Counted from the stretch's first letter, positions 37,507 through 47,171 are shown. The stretch: 64,000 nt of DNA from Paraglaciecola mesophila KMM 241 (GCF_000315015.1 NZ_BAEP01000047.1:1-64000); one strand, 5' to 3'. Made by a program: numbers and translations. Notes: a model not told the origin generated them from the sequence alone.

Positions 37507-37959
37507 GTGAATAAAGATTCTGGTGTGATATCTAAAAAACTCAGGGCTGTTAATTATATCCTGATCGCCGATGACGACTTGGACGATCAGGAGTTGATTC
37601 AAGATGCGTTGGCTGACAATGCAATAGGGACAGAGAAACTGCGTTTCGTGAACGATGGAGAGGAGCTGGTCCGCTTTTTAGCCAATGCGAAAACGTTGCC
37701 TAGTATCATTCTGTTAGATTTAAACATGCCTCGAAAGTCGGGCCGGGAAGCATTGGACGATATTAAGCAAAATCCGTCTTTTAAGCATATCCCTGTTGTG
37801 ATGTTTACCACCTCTGACTCTGACATCGATATTAAAGAATGTCATATGTTGGGGTGTAATGCGTACTTAACTAAACCTAATAATTACTTAGATTTAGTGG
37901 GCTCGATGAAAGACCTAGTTAGCTTTTGGTTTTTTCAAGCGCAAATACTGCAAGATTAA
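37507..37959 (+). CDS. Stand-alone response regulator
   Basis: A 150-residue single-domain receiver. Acidic pocket residues are in LIADDDLDD, the phospho-acceptor aspartate is in ILLDLNMPRKSG, and the signalling Thr and Lys are in MFTTSDSD and YLTKPNN. It resembles the Rcp1-type partners of phytochromes and has no output domain. GTG 37507 has GAAGG upstream and is preferred to an in-frame TTG at 37465. It lies 209 bases after bphP. Confidence 0.88.
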   Translation: MNKDSGVISKKLRAVNYILIADDDLDDQELIQDALADNAIGTEKLRFVNDGEELVRFLANAKTLPSIILLDLNMPRKSGREALDDIKQNPSFKHIPVVMFTTSDSDIDIKECHMLGCNAYLTKPNNYLDLVGSMKDLVSFWFFQAQILQD

Positions 37960-37969
37960 AAATATACTA

Positions 37970-38000
37970 AATATGCCTGCTGCACCCGCTCAGGCATATT
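37970..38000 (+). terminator. Inverted repeat after the response regulator
   Basis: A perfect 10-bp stem (AATATGCCTG/CAGGCATATT) with an 11-base loop starts 11 bases after the stop. There is no solid T run, so termination is likely but not certain. Confidence 0.55.
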
Positions 38001-38249
38001 CTATTGTTGTTCAATACGTCACTTATCTCTGGTTTACTTCTTAGCCCTTCTAATACTCATCTTTTTTTACCCTCGCTTTGTAGTCAGTCATTTTGAAACT
38101 ATTGGCGGTCAGTTATTATGAATCAGTTATCTCGAAGCATCTTCATCTATAAAGAGTGCTGAGCTTGATGTATCACTACGATAAAGCATGAGCTCAAAAC
38201 TTCTCTGCTAGCATCTTTATATTCAATTTCAGCCTTAAGGTTGGTAGTG

Positions 38250-39410
38250 ATGCATACAAACAATGACTTTGAGTTCAAAACCGTAGGCGATATCCGTTTT
38301 GGGGTAAATGCGGCCTTGTCTTTGCCGGCACTGTTAATATCCCGCTTTGATGCAAAATCGATTCTAATTGTTACCGATAAAGGTTTAGTAAACGCAGGGG
38401 TGCTTGACACTGTTTTTGCTGAGCTGGATGTCTCTGGTTTAACGTTTTCAGTGTTTGACGGTGTGCAGGCTGACCCACCAGAAGCCATTATTTTAGCGGC
38501 TGCTGAACAAGCGAAAAAAGCCGATGTAGTGATTGGTATTGGCGGTGGCAGCTCTATGGACAGCGCTAAACTTGCTGCAGTGCTGGCTATGGAGCAACAA
38601 GTTCTTGCCGCCATGTACGGAGTCGATTTAGTTACGTCTCAGCGCAAACCATTGGTATTGATACCTACTACTGCAGGAACAGGCTCAGAAGTCACGCCCA
38701 TCTCAATTGTCACGACTGGCGAGTCCACCAAGGCTGGTGTGGTATCACCGGTTTTGTACCCCGATGTGGCACTGCTTGACCCTTGCCTAACGGTGGGGCT
38801 GCCTGCGCATATCACGGCAGAGACGGGCGTCGACGCTATGGTGCACGCCATTGAAGCTTTCACCAGCAAACATAAGAAAAATCCGTTATCAGATAATCTC
38901 GCGGTAAAGGCGCTGCAATTGTTGTCTACTCATCTTCCCCTTTGCTATGCAAACGGTAAAGACTTAGATCACAGAGGCGCAACACTATTGGGCGCTATGC
39001 TCGCAGGGCAAGCGTTCGCTAATTCCCCAGTCGCTGCTGTACACGCGTTGGCGTATCCATTAGGCGGTATTTATCATATGGCTCACGGTTTAACGAACGC
39101 ACTTATGCTGCCTTACGTGATGCGTTTTAACCTGGCGCACGCAGAACAAGAATATGCTCAGTTAGGAGTGGTAGTTAACCCTCATTTAGCCGGGCTTAGC
39201 CAGAGCGAGCAAGCACTGGGTTTTATTGAATATATGCAGAAGTTTTGCTACGACCTTGGCATCACCAAGCGACTAAGAGATTACGGTATTGAGCAAGCGG
39301 CGCTAACGGATTTAGCTAACGCGGCCATGCTGCAAACGCGATTGTTAACCAATAACCCGCGAACGGTTACGTTTGAGGATGCTCTCGCGTTATACCAAGA
39401 GGCGTGGTGA
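38250..39410 (+). CDS. Iron-containing alcohol dehydrogenase
   Basis: A 386-residue type III alcohol dehydrogenase. IGIGGGSSMDSAK is the NAD-binding glycine motif, IPTTAGTGSEVTP follows, and the metal ligands lie in GVDAMVHAIEAF and YHMAHGLTNALMLP. Substrate is not readable from sequence. TTG 38241 is in frame, but ATG 38250 with AAGG nine bases before it is preferred. The thioesterase gene follows after 126 bases. Confidence 0.9.
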   Translation: MHTNNDFEFKTVGDIRFGVNAALSLPALLISRFDAKSILIVTDKGLVNAGVLDTVFAELDVSGLTFSVFDGVQADPPEAIILAAAEQAKKADVVIGIGGGSSMDSAKLAAVLAMEQQVLAAMYGVDLVTSQRKPLVLIPTTAGTGSEVTPISIVTTGESTKAGVVSPVLYPDVALLDPCLTVGLPAHITAETGVDAMVHAIEAFTSKHKKNPLSDNLAVKALQLLSTHLPLCYANGKDLDHRGATLLGAMLAGQAFANSPVAAVHALAYPLGGIYHMAHGLTNALMLPYVMRFNLAHAEQEYAQLGVVVNPHLAGLSQSEQALGFIEYMQKFCYDLGITKRLRDYGIEQAALTDLANAAMLQTRLLTNNPRTVTFEDALALYQEAW

Positions 39411-39536
39411 GAATAATTCAGAGCAAGCGATAGCCTTTAAATTTGACGTCAAGCACGTCAATAAGTACCTCAGTAAGCACAATGAAAATGGCCGTCGCGT
39501 TAAGTGGTATCAACAACAGAAAATGGAGTTATATTG

Positions 39537-40004
39537 ATGACAACGTCGACGACAGATAAAAAATCCCCCCCTACGCGTAGCGACTTTCGATACTTCGACA
39601 CAATTGACACACGCTGGTCGGACAATGATGTGTACGGTCATGTGAATAATGTCGCTTATTATAGTTTCTTCGACACTGTGGTAAATCGCTTACTGATAGA
39701 TAACGGATGGCTTCACCTTGATGGCCGAGGTCCTATTGGTTTGGTCGTAGAAACCCGCTGTCAATATTATGCGTCTGTAAGCTACCCAGCAGTGCTAGAT
39801 ATCGGCTTAACGGTTTTGAAATTAGGTAACAGCTCGGTAGTGTATCAATTAGCGGTATTTTCAGAAGGCAGTGAGCAGGCGAGTGCCGTTGGGCAATTTG
39901 TACATGTTTATGTGGACCGTCCGTCACATATGCCTACGCCTTTACCTACGGACTTGCGCGCTGGGCTAAATCATTATTTAGTGGGCGCTGACGAGCCGGA
40001 ATAA
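39537..40004 (+). CDS. Hotdog-fold acyl-CoA thioesterase (4HBT)
   Basis: A 155-residue hotdog thioesterase. RWSDNDVYGHVNNVAYYSFFDT near the start is the 4-hydroxybenzoyl-CoA thioesterase signature, with the catalytic Asp in DNDVYGHVN. It should hydrolyse acyl-CoA thioesters. ATG 39537 has GGAG upstream and is preferred to an in-frame start at 39504. After the TAA stop the same frame stays open to 40247 and contains the hexapeptide-encoding repeat described separately. Confidence 0.85.
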   Translation: MTTSTTDKKSPPTRSDFRYFDTIDTRWSDNDVYGHVNNVAYYSFFDTVVNRLLIDNGWLHLDGRGPIGLVVETRCQYYASVSYPAVLDIGLTVLKLGNSSVVYQLAVFSEGSEQASAVGQFVHVYVDRPSHMPTPLPTDLRAGLNHYLVGADEPE

Positions 40005-40064
40005 ACGGCTTCACTGGCGCACGCTGGTTGGGGATTAGTAACTCGCCGGTTTGGGATTCGTAAA

Positions 40065-40190
40065 GAGTCTTCAACGGGCAAGGAGTCTTCAATGGGTAAA
40101 GAGTCTTCAATGGGTAAAGAGTCTTCAACGGGTAAAGAGTCATCAACGGGTAAAGAGCCTTCAGCTAAAAACGAGCCCTCAAAGGGCGAT
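40065..40190 (+). repeat. 18-bp minisatellite, 5 clear and 2 degenerate units
   Basis: Tandem 18-bp units with consensus GAGTCTTCAACGGGTAAA at 40065, 40083, 40101, 40119 and 40137, followed by two diverged copies at 40155 and 40173. In the thioesterase frame each unit reads ESS(T/M)GK. Because 18 is a multiple of three, every frame is repetitive, which also creates spurious frames on the other strand. Confidence 0.9.
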
Positions 40191-40229
40191 GCACGCACTT
40201 TACAGCAACCCCCTTTTATACCCGCTCAC

Positions 40230-41417
40230 CTAGCGATTACGCCCTAGGGCATCATGGCTAGTAACCCAGTCGCCTGCTAACACGGCGGCACTTAATGACA
40301 GTTCTCCTGCAAGTACGGTAGCGCCAATAATCTCTGCAAGTTTGCGTGCTTTACCTTCACCGAAGCAATCCATCATTTCCAAGCATTCTTTTTGTGTGGC
40401 AAGGGCAGTACCGCCACCGTAAGTTGCAACAATTAAAGAGGGCAGGGTAATAGCAATATAGAAGTTACCTTGCTCATCTACGTCAACAAACGATAAAGCT
40501 GCGGATGATTCTGCCACATTGGCGGCATCTTGGCCGCAGGCGATAAACATGGCAGTAATGCCATTAGCTGAGTGGGAGCCATTATTAATAGAACCCGCCA
40601 TAAAACTACCCATATTGGATATTTGGCGCATTTTAAACAGCATTTGTGCTGACACACCGAGTTTTGACTCTAAAATCTCACTGCTGATGGTTGCCTCAGC
40701 AATCACCCGCTTGCCCCGGCTATGAAGGGTATTCAGCTGAGAGTGCTTTTTGTCGGTATCCATGGCACCAGACAAGTTGTAGCGTTGTAAGCCGGTCCCA
40801 GTGAAGTTTGCTTTTATCCATTCGCACGCAGCAAACGTGGCTTTGCCGACCATATTTTGCCCGGCGGCATCACCGGTAGTGAAATTAAAGCGCAAATACA
40901 ACATACGTGCGGCAGCATATTGTTCAATGTTGCGCAGCTTGCCCACACTGGTGGTGGTTTCTGCTTGTGCTTTTATGTCATCGAATTTTTCGGTTACCCA
41001 GTTGCCAAAAGTTTGCGCTTGGCGGGCATCTTCGAAAATAAACACAGGAGCGCGCTGCATCACATCGTCTACTACGGTGACTTTTACACCACCTGCTGCG
41101 CCAAGTACTCGCATACCTCGGTTATAACTAGCGACCAAAGTACCCTCTGTGGTGGCAAGCGGCACATAAAACTCACCCTTTGCATGTTCGCCATTGACCT
41201 TAACTGGCCCAGCTAAGCCGATGGGTACTTGGGCAACACCAATGAAATTTTCGATATTGCCCGCGGTTTGTTCTGGGTTTAGGGAGTAATGCCCCACATG
41301 ATTAAGGTCGCTTCGAGTGTGTTCTTTTACAAATGTACGGCGCTGCTGTGCCATATTTTGGCTATGATCATGCTCTTTATCGCGAGGAATGGATGGTGCT
41401 GCTTTATTATCTGACAT
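40230..41417 (-). CDS. hmgA: HMG-CoA reductase (class I type)
   Basis: A 395-residue reductase converting HMG-CoA to mevalonate. ENFIGVAQVPIGLAGP is the substrate-binding signature, and catalytic Glu91 is in TTEGTLVASYNRG. The NADPH loop is FTTGDAAGQNM at 179-189, and the DTDKK lysine is near 223. The C-terminal catalytic histidine is in SHDALGRNR. The rest of the mevalonate pathway is absent here, and most gammaproteobacteria make isoprenoids by the MEP route. Its 3' end overlaps the readable tail after the thioesterase gene. Confidence 0.92.
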   Translation of the reverse strand: MSDNKAAPSIPRDKEHDHSQNMAQQRRTFVKEHTRSDLNHVGHYSLNPEQTAGNIENFIGVAQVPIGLAGPVKVNGEHAKGEFYVPLATTEGTLVASYNRGMRVLGAAGGVKVTVVDDVMQRAPVFIFEDARQAQTFGNWVTEKFDDIKAQAETTTSVGKLRNIEQYAAARMLYLRFNFTTGDAAGQNMVGKATFAACEWIKANFTGTGLQRYNLSGAMDTDKKHSQLNTLHSRGKRVIAEATISSEILESKLGVSAQMLFKMRQISNMGSFMAGSINNGSHSANGITAMFIACGQDAANVAESSAALSFVDVDEQGNFYIAITLPSLIVATYGGGTALATQKECLEMMDCFGEGKARKLAEIIGATVLAGELSLSAAVLAGDWVTSHDALGRNR

Positions 41418-41573
41418 GGGCGAAATCTATTTTGTAGATAGTAGGTATATCTACAACTATCAACAAACCTTGGCACAGTGAAATGATTATGCTTAATTAA
41501 TGTGCAGTAGTTTTAGTGATAACAGGTTCAGGCAAAGTGTGAGCGAGAGGCATCCACCTGTGGTGTCTACTAA

Positions 41574-41897
41574 TCAGGTTTCTAGATGCTCAATTTTATT
41601 AGGCACGCCGTCCCATTCTTTTGCATCAGCAGGGGGCGGAATGACTTCAATGATATTCGGCCAGATTTTTGATAGTTCAGCATTAAGCTCGTTAAAGCCT
41701 TCTTGGCCGGGTGGCAGTTTTTCATCTTGAAATATGGCGTTTGCAGGGCATTCTGGCTCGCACAAGGCGCAATCAATACAGATGTCAGGGTCGATTACCA
41801 AGAAATTGGGCCCTTCGAAAAATGCGTCCACCGGGCATACGGCAACGCAATCGGTGTATTTGCATTTTATACAGTTGTCGGTGACTACAAATGTCAT
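41574..41897 (-). CDS. fdxA: 7Fe ferredoxin FdxA
   Basis: A 107-residue electron carrier with [3Fe-4S] and [4Fe-4S] clusters: cysteines in [19 protein letters not shown] and [19 protein letters not shown]. The frame is open to ATG 41948, but related FdxA proteins begin MTFVVTDNC, so ATG 41897 is chosen. Possible redox partner of Fpr at 24195. Confidence 0.93.
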   Translation of the reverse strand: MTFVVTDNCIKCKYTDCVAVCPVDAFFEGPNFLVIDPDICIDCALCEPECPANAIFQDEKLPPGQEGFNELNAELSKIWPNIIEVIPPPADAKEWDGVPNKIEHLET

Positions 41898-42118
41898 GGG
41901 CACAGTCTTGATTAATCGATATTGGCGCCGATCATACTTATCAGCCATATAAATACAAGATGCCGTGGACGATGAAGCGTGATGTGACGTGATGAGTCAG
42001 CTTAGTCACGGAATATATTACGCAATAAACCAGACAGGCGAGCGTGCATGGCTTAAAATACTCGTCTTATTGTCTTTGTTTTGGGCTGTGCCCCTGCGTT
42101 TACCTTTTGGATATCTCT

Positions 42119-43729
42119 ATGCTGCGTTTAACTGATATAAAATTGCCCCTTGATCATCAAGATGCTGACCTCACCCAAGCGATACTTGATAAGTTGGGAT
42201 GCAGCGGGGAGCAGTTAACTCAAGTTTCTGTGTTTAAACGTGGGTTTGATGCGCGTAATAAATTTGATATCCAACTGATTTACACCTTAGACGTGGAAGT
42301 CGCTGAGCAAGAAGCCCTGCTCGCTAAGTTTGAGAACGATCCCCACGTTAGATTATCGCCAGATACCCGTTACAAATTTGTTGGCCACGCGCCAGAGGCA
42401 TTAAACGAGCGTCCAGTCGTGATTGGTCTCGGGCCTTGTGGCTTATTTGCAGGGTTGCTGTTAGCGCAAATGGGATTCAAGCCGATTATCCTTGAGCGTG
42501 GCAAAGAAGTGCGAGAACGCACAAAAGATACGTTTGGCTTTTGGCGTAAAAAACCGCTTAACACAGAATCTAACGTGCAGTTTGGCGAAGGTGGCGCTGG
42601 GACATTTTCAGACGGTAAATTGTACAGCCAAGTCAAAGATCGCAAGCATTACGGGCGTAAAGTGCTGACCGAGTTTGTTGATGCCGGCGCACCAGATGAA
42701 ATTATGTATGTGAGTAAGCCCCACATAGGTACGTTTAAGCTGGTGGCAATGGTTGAGCGCATGCGTGCACAAATTATTGAACTAGGCGGCGAGATTCGCT
42801 TTAGTACTCGAGTTGACGATGTGCATATCGAGAATGGTCAGTTGACGGGCTTGAGCTTATCAATCGGTGAGCGCTTAGCGTGTCGCCATGCTGTACTTGC
42901 GGTGGGGCATAGCGCACGTGATACCTTTAAAATGCTATATGAGCGTGACGTCTACATAGAAGCTAAGCCTTTTTCGGTGGGTTTTAGAATAGAGCACGAG
43001 CAATCCATGATCGATGAATGCCGCTTTGGCCCGAGTGCCGGTCACCCTATTCTGGGCGCGGCAGATTACAAACTGGTGCACCATTGTAAGAATGGCCGTG
43101 CGGTTTACAGTTTTTGTATGTGTCCTGGGGGCACTGTGGTTGCAGCGGCCTCTGAAGAGGGCCGTGTGGTGACCAATGGCATGAGTCAATATTCTCGCCA
43201 CGAGCGCAACGCAAATAGCGCCATAGTCGTAGGTATTGAGCCAAATAAAGACTTTCCTGGTCATCCTTTGGCGGGCATTGATTTACAGCGTAAACTTGAA
43301 GAGCAAGCCTATGCCCTGGGCGGCAGTAATTACGATGCCCCAGCGCAGCTTATTGGCGACTTTTTAACAGGAAAAGCATCGGCAGAGCTAGGGGATGTGA
43401 AACCCTCGTATACGCCAGGGGTGAAACTTACCGACTTATCCAAAGTTTTACCGGACTATGCTATCAGCGCTATTCGTGAAGCTATTCCTGCGTTTGATAA
43501 GCAAATTAAAGGGTTCGCCAAAGCAGATGGTTTGTTAACTGGGGTTGAAACTCGTACCTCATCACCTATTTCTATCAAGCGCGGTGCGGACTTTCAAAGT
43601 GTAAACGTAAACGGGCTCTATCCTGCAGGTGAAGGCGCTGGATACGCTGGGGGGATTTTATCTGCCGGTATTGACGGCATTAAAGTGGCTGAAGCGGTGG
43701 CTTTATCTATGCTGGAGGGCTGCCAGTAG
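42119..43729 (+). CDS. FAD-dependent dehydrogenase (COG2509-like)
   Basis: A 536-residue flavoprotein. VVIGLGPCGLFAGLLLAQMGF at ~99 is the FAD Rossmann motif, followed by ILERGKEVRERTKDT and FGEGGAGTFSDGKL, characteristic of this conserved family, and a C-terminal LYPAGEGAGYAGGILSAGIDG. Its substrate is not established. ATG 42119 is preferred to an in-frame start at 42044, whose extra 25 residues do not resemble the family. Confidence 0.85.
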   Translation: MLRLTDIKLPLDHQDADLTQAILDKLGCSGEQLTQVSVFKRGFDARNKFDIQLIYTLDVEVAEQEALLAKFENDPHVRLSPDTRYKFVGHAPEALNERPVVIGLGPCGLFAGLLLAQMGFKPIILERGKEVRERTKDTFGFWRKKPLNTESNVQFGEGGAGTFSDGKLYSQVKDRKHYGRKVLTEFVDAGAPDEIMYVSKPHIGTFKLVAMVERMRAQIIELGGEIRFSTRVDDVHIENGQLTGLSLSIGERLACRHAVLAVGHSARDTFKMLYERDVYIEAKPFSVGFRIEHEQSMIDECRFGPSAGHPILGAADYKLVHHCKNGRAVYSFCMCPGGTVVAAASEEGRVVTNGMSQYSRHERNANSAIVVGIEPNKDFPGHPLAGIDLQRKLEEQAYALGGSNYDAPAQLIGDFLTGKASAELGDVKPSYTPGVKLTDLSKVLPDYAISAIREAIPAFDKQIKGFAKADGLLTGVETRTSSPISIKRGADFQSVNVNGLYPAGEGAGYAGGILSAGIDGIKVAEAVALSMLEGCQ

Positions 43730-43751
43730 TTGCGCACAGCGATAAGCGCAT

Positions 43752-43782
43752 ACAAAAAAGCAGCCTGAGCTGCTTTTTTTAT
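43752..43782. terminator. Bidirectional terminator between the FAD gene and tolC
   Basis: AAAAAGCAGC and GCTGCTTTTT surround a CTGA loop; A and T runs on both sides fit use by both convergent genes. Confidence 0.88.
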
Positions 43783-43809
43783 GCGAAGTTTAATGTAAAC
43801 CAGTACGCG

Positions 43810-45120
43810 TTATTTAATTTGCGCAGACAAACCTTGGTTAATGTCTGTTACGTCTTCGATTGATAACGTACCAGCGGCTAATTTCAGGTTGAGCGTGCTA
43901 ACAACATAACCATATCGAGCACTTGAAAGGTTACGACGGGCATCAAATAAGTTACGAGTACTGTCTAGCACGTCAACTATGGTTCGAGTACCTACATCAA
44001 AACCTGCCTCTGTGGCTTTTAATGCACTTTGGGCAGATACAACAGCTTGCTCGAACGCTTTAATACGTGAAATGGCGGCTTTTATGTCATTGTAGTTAGA
44101 GCGCACGCTACGAATGACTGAGCGGTGAATACGTTCGCGATCTTCACTGGTAGCAACAAATCTATGTTTTGCTGATTCAACATTCGCGGTCACAAGACCC
44201 CCTTGGTACAAAGGCACATCAACTGATAATGTTAAACCATAGGTGTTGAAACGGTCGCTGCCACCTGCTCCAGGGTTAATAGCGAAACCGTCTGTATCAT
44301 TACTGTTTGCGTTACCGCTTAAAGTGACCGTAGGGTAATGTCCTGCTCTGGCACTTTTGATATCAAACTTAGCGATATCAACACTGGCATTTGATACCAG
44401 CAACTCTAAGTTGCGTTGCTCAGCAGTTTTTAGCCAATCATTCACATTTGCTGGTGTCGGTAAGCTGGCAGAAAACTGCTCAGTATTCAGTACATTTAGC
44501 TCAGGGTAATAGATGCCAGTGATTTCACGCAGGGCCTCTAAGTTGGTCTCTACTGCATTCTCAGCGCTGATTTCAGCCGCCACTGACGTATCGTATTGGG
44601 CTTGGGCTTCATGCACGTCTGTGATTGCGGTTAGACCCACTTCAAAACGTTGCTTGGTTTGTTCAAGTTGGCGAGCGATGGCGCGTTTTTCAGCGCGGGC
44701 AAACGCTAAATCGTCTTGGGCTTGAAGGGTATCAAAGTAAGCACTAACGGTTCGTAAAATTAGATTTTGCATGGTAAAGGCAAGACTAGCGTCTGATTGA
44801 CTTGCTATAAGTTCCGCGCGGTCTAGCCCTACCCAAAGTGAACGGTCATAGATAGTTTGTGATAAATTCAACGTGGCATCGTTAGTCGAACGGTCTAGAT
44901 CGCCATAGGTTTCAGCTGCCTGCAAACTCAATGATACTTGAGGTAGCAAACCCGCTCGGCTGATTTCGATATCAGAAAAAGCTGCTTCTCTGTTAGCCTG
45001 TGATTGCAACGTAGCCGGATCGTTTTGTAATGCTTGCTGATATACGCTTAGTAAGTCATCAGCAAATGCGTTATTCGATACGCCAAAGCCAATCAATAGC
45101 GAAAGAAGTGTTTTTTTCAT
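43810..45120 (-). CDS. tolC: TolC-family outer-membrane channel
   Basis: A 436-residue exit duct for efflux pumps and type I secretion. Signal peptide ends near AFA-DD (~residue 21). Two helical/beta repeats follow, with LSLQAAETYGDLDR and LSGNANSNDTDGF strands. ATG 45120 has AAGGA upstream; an in-frame start at 45189 adds 23 residues in front of the signal peptide and is rejected. It is divergent from nudF exactly as in E. coli, and could serve the RND pair at 8862-13246. Confidence 0.93.
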   Translation of the reverse strand: MKKTLLSLLIGFGVSNNAFADDLLSVYQQALQNDPATLQSQANREAAFSDIEISRAGLLPQVSLSLQAAETYGDLDRSTNDATLNLSQTIYDRSLWVGLDRAELIASQSDASLAFTMQNLILRTVSAYFDTLQAQDDLAFARAEKRAIARQLEQTKQRFEVGLTAITDVHEAQAQYDTSVAAEISAENAVETNLEALREITGIYYPELNVLNTEQFSASLPTPANVNDWLKTAEQRNLELLVSNASVDIAKFDIKSARAGHYPTVTLSGNANSNDTDGFAINPGAGGSDRFNTYGLTLSVDVPLYQGGLVTANVESAKHRFVATSEDRERIHRSVIRSVRSNYNDIKAAISRIKAFEQAVVSAQSALKATEAGFDVGTRTIVDVLDSTRNLFDARRNLSSARYGYVVSTLNLKLAAGTLSIEDVTDINQGLSAQIK

Positions 45121-45343
45121 GTGTGTTCCTTGATGAATTTTACTTGTGGCATCGAGACCATTATTTTTTAGGTTTACTATATGTCGCATTTTAAGACGCT
45201 AAAGTTTAAATACATTAAGCGTGAACACGAAACATCCAGACGTAAAACTAACGGCTCAAGTGTAACAGAATATTATACTGGCCATGAACCGCTAAATATT
45301 GCTCCACTATATGGTACTAAAGTTTAAATTTGAAAGGGGATTT

Positions 45344-45964
45344 ATGTCTAAAATTCAGCAGTTTTCCAGCAAAGATGTGGAAGTTACCCGCAAAGAACCA
45401 CTCTATAACGGTTTTTTTAAAATGGTGAAATACCATTTTAAGCATAAGTTGTATAAGGGTGGCTGGAGTGAACTTATAGAGCGGGAAGTATTCGAACGTG
45501 GGCACGCGGTTGCAGTTCTGCCTTATGATCCCCACTTAAAAGAATTCGTTATGATTGAACAAATTCGCATAGGTGCTATGGCTACATCGGATTCTCCGTG
45601 GTTGTTAGAGATTGTGGCTGGTATTATTGACCCGGGCGAAACACCAGAAGCGGTATGTTATCGCGAGGCACATGAAGAAGCGGGAGTGACCATCACCCAT
45701 CTCAAAAAGGCCATTAGTTATCTTGCTAGCCCAGGCGGCACAACCGAAAGGTTACACATCTATGTGGCTCAAGTTGACGCAAGTCAAGCGAAAGGCGTGC
45801 ATGGACTCGACCATGAGAGTGAAGATATTTTGGTGCACCGAGTGCCAGAAGAGCAAGCACTGGAGTGGATTAATCAAGGAAAGATCGACAACGCAGCGAC
45901 ACTTATCGCGCTGCAATGGTTTGCAATGAATAAACAACGAGTACTTGATGACTGGAAAGAATGA
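45344..45964 (+). CDS. nudF: ADP-ribose pyrophosphatase NudF
   Basis: A 206-residue Nudix hydrolase cutting ADP-ribose to AMP and ribose-5-phosphate. The Nudix box runs from GIIDPGETPEAV to REAHEEAGV near residues 95-117, with all conserved Glu residues. ATG 45344 follows AAAGGGGA; a start at 45299 is less likely. First gene of a five-gene run to parE. Confidence 0.93.
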   Translation: MSKIQQFSSKDVEVTRKEPLYNGFFKMVKYHFKHKLYKGGWSELIEREVFERGHAVAVLPYDPHLKEFVMIEQIRIGAMATSDSPWLLEIVAGIIDPGETPEAVCYREAHEEAGVTITHLKKAISYLASPGGTTERLHIYVAQVDASQAKGVHGLDHESEDILVHRVPEEQALEWINQGKIDNAATLIALQWFAMNKQRVLDDWKE

Positions 45965-46403
45965 ACAAGATTTAAGACGTAAATACGTACCTCACCTGCC
46001 GAGTATTCAGCGGGTGTGTGCGATGAATTACGTGCGTTTGATTAAGCTTTTACCTGATTGCGATACTGAAGATTTGGAATATCAATTCAAGGTAAATAAA
46101 TCCTTGAATTACAGTATTAAAATTGTCGAGTGTAGTCGATATACCAGCACTGTCATTATGTCCCAAAAGTCAGTTAATGGGCCCGATTTTATGCGGCCTG
46201 TAGTGCGTGCTCGCTTGTATCATGATGCGCAGCTAGCTGAGGTGATAGAGTCTCAGCACATTGGTGCACTGCAACCTAGCTATGAATATCCAAATATCAA
46301 AATGCATCAAAAAAATGAAAAAGAGATGGTGAACTTATTCTTGAGTGAATGGTTACTTTTTTGTTCGAAACACAAAGATCAACTGCAAGCGACGAGCGCG
46401 TAA
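45948..46403 (+). CDS. yqiB: YqiB-like protein (DUF1249)
   Basis: A 151-residue conserved protein between nudF and cpdA, as in E. coli. NYVRLIKLLP near the start and RPVVRARLYHDAQLAEV in the middle are family features. Function not established. Its start lies inside the end of nudF, a 17-base overlap suggesting translational coupling. Confidence 0.88.
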   Translation: MTGKNEQDLRRKYVPHLPSIQRVCAMNYVRLIKLLPDCDTEDLEYQFKVNKSLNYSIKIVECSRYTSTVIMSQKSVNGPDFMRPVVRARLYHDAQLAEVIESQHIGALQPSYEYPNIKMHQKNEKEMVNLFLSEWLLFCSKHKDQLQATSA

Positions 46404-46418
46404 CTCGATGAGGTTGGC

Positions 46419-47171
46419 TTGAGTTTTAAAGTAGCGCAAATTTCAGATTGCCATCTATTTGCTGATAAACTCCAAGCGGGTTATCAGGGTGTAAATCCCT
46501 ATACGACATTGAAAGCAGTCTTAAAGAATGTGGCCCTATGTCACCCAGATATGGTCATTTTAAGCGGTGATGTCAGTGCTGAAAACGATGCTGCTAAGGG
46601 CTTAGTCAGTTATCAGCTTTTTAGCCAACTATGGCAACATAGCAATATCACTGCCCCGCTGTTAGTCATTCCTGGTAATCACGACCATCTTGATTCGCTA
46701 AATAGTGAGCTGAATAGCTCAGCAGGCTGGCCTTTATCTATGAGCGCGGGGCCATATTGGAAGGTTCATGGTCTCAATACCAAAACTGATGATACCTCGG
46801 GTGAAATATCAGCTTTTCAGCTTCGTTACCTGAATGAGCAGGTTAACTTATACCCACAGCAAAACCATTTACTGGTGGTGCATCACCACCCTCGTGCCTG
46901 TGGTGGCTGGATGGACAATCACCCTTGGCACAACCGCGATGAATTTATTAAGCACGTTGAGCAGCAGCGGCAAATCAAGGCAGTGATTTACGGGCATATT
47001 CATCAAGCCAGCGAAACACGCAGCCAAGATTGCGTGTTTATGTCTGCGCCGTCTACATGCTGGCAGTGGGCAAACAGCAAAGAATTCGCCGCCAGTGGCG
47101 AAGCGCCGGGATATCGCATCATTGAACTGGCTGATAACGGGCTAGTAGACAGTCACATTATTAGAATTTAA
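46419..47171 (+). CDS. cpdA: 3',5'-cyclic-AMP phosphodiesterase CpdA
   Basis: A 250-residue metallophosphoesterase hydrolysing cAMP. Metal-binding motifs are present in order: DCH near residue 10, GDVS, GNHDH, HHHPRACGGWMDN and GHIHQA. Start is TTG 46419 with GAGG five bases upstream. Its place between yqiB and yqiA matches E. coli. Confidence 0.92.
   Translation: MSFKVAQISDCHLFADKLQAGYQGVNPYTTLKAVLKNVALCHPDMVILSGDVSAENDAAKGLVSYQLFSQLWQHSNITAPLLVIPGNHDHLDSLNSELNSSAGWPLSMSAGPYWKVHGLNTKTDDTSGEISAFQLRYLNEQVNLYPQQNHLLVVHHHPRACGGWMDNHPWHNRDEFIKHVEQQRQIKAVIYGHIHQASETRSQDCVFMSAPSTCWQWANSKEFAASGEAPGYRIIELADNGLVDSHIIRI

Noticed and set aside
40065-40190. CRISPR-like tandem repeats
   Set aside because: Units are contiguous without spacers; this is a minisatellite.
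39946-40198. Repetitive minus-strand frames in the minisatellite
   Set aside because: They come from the 18-bp period, which keeps every frame open.
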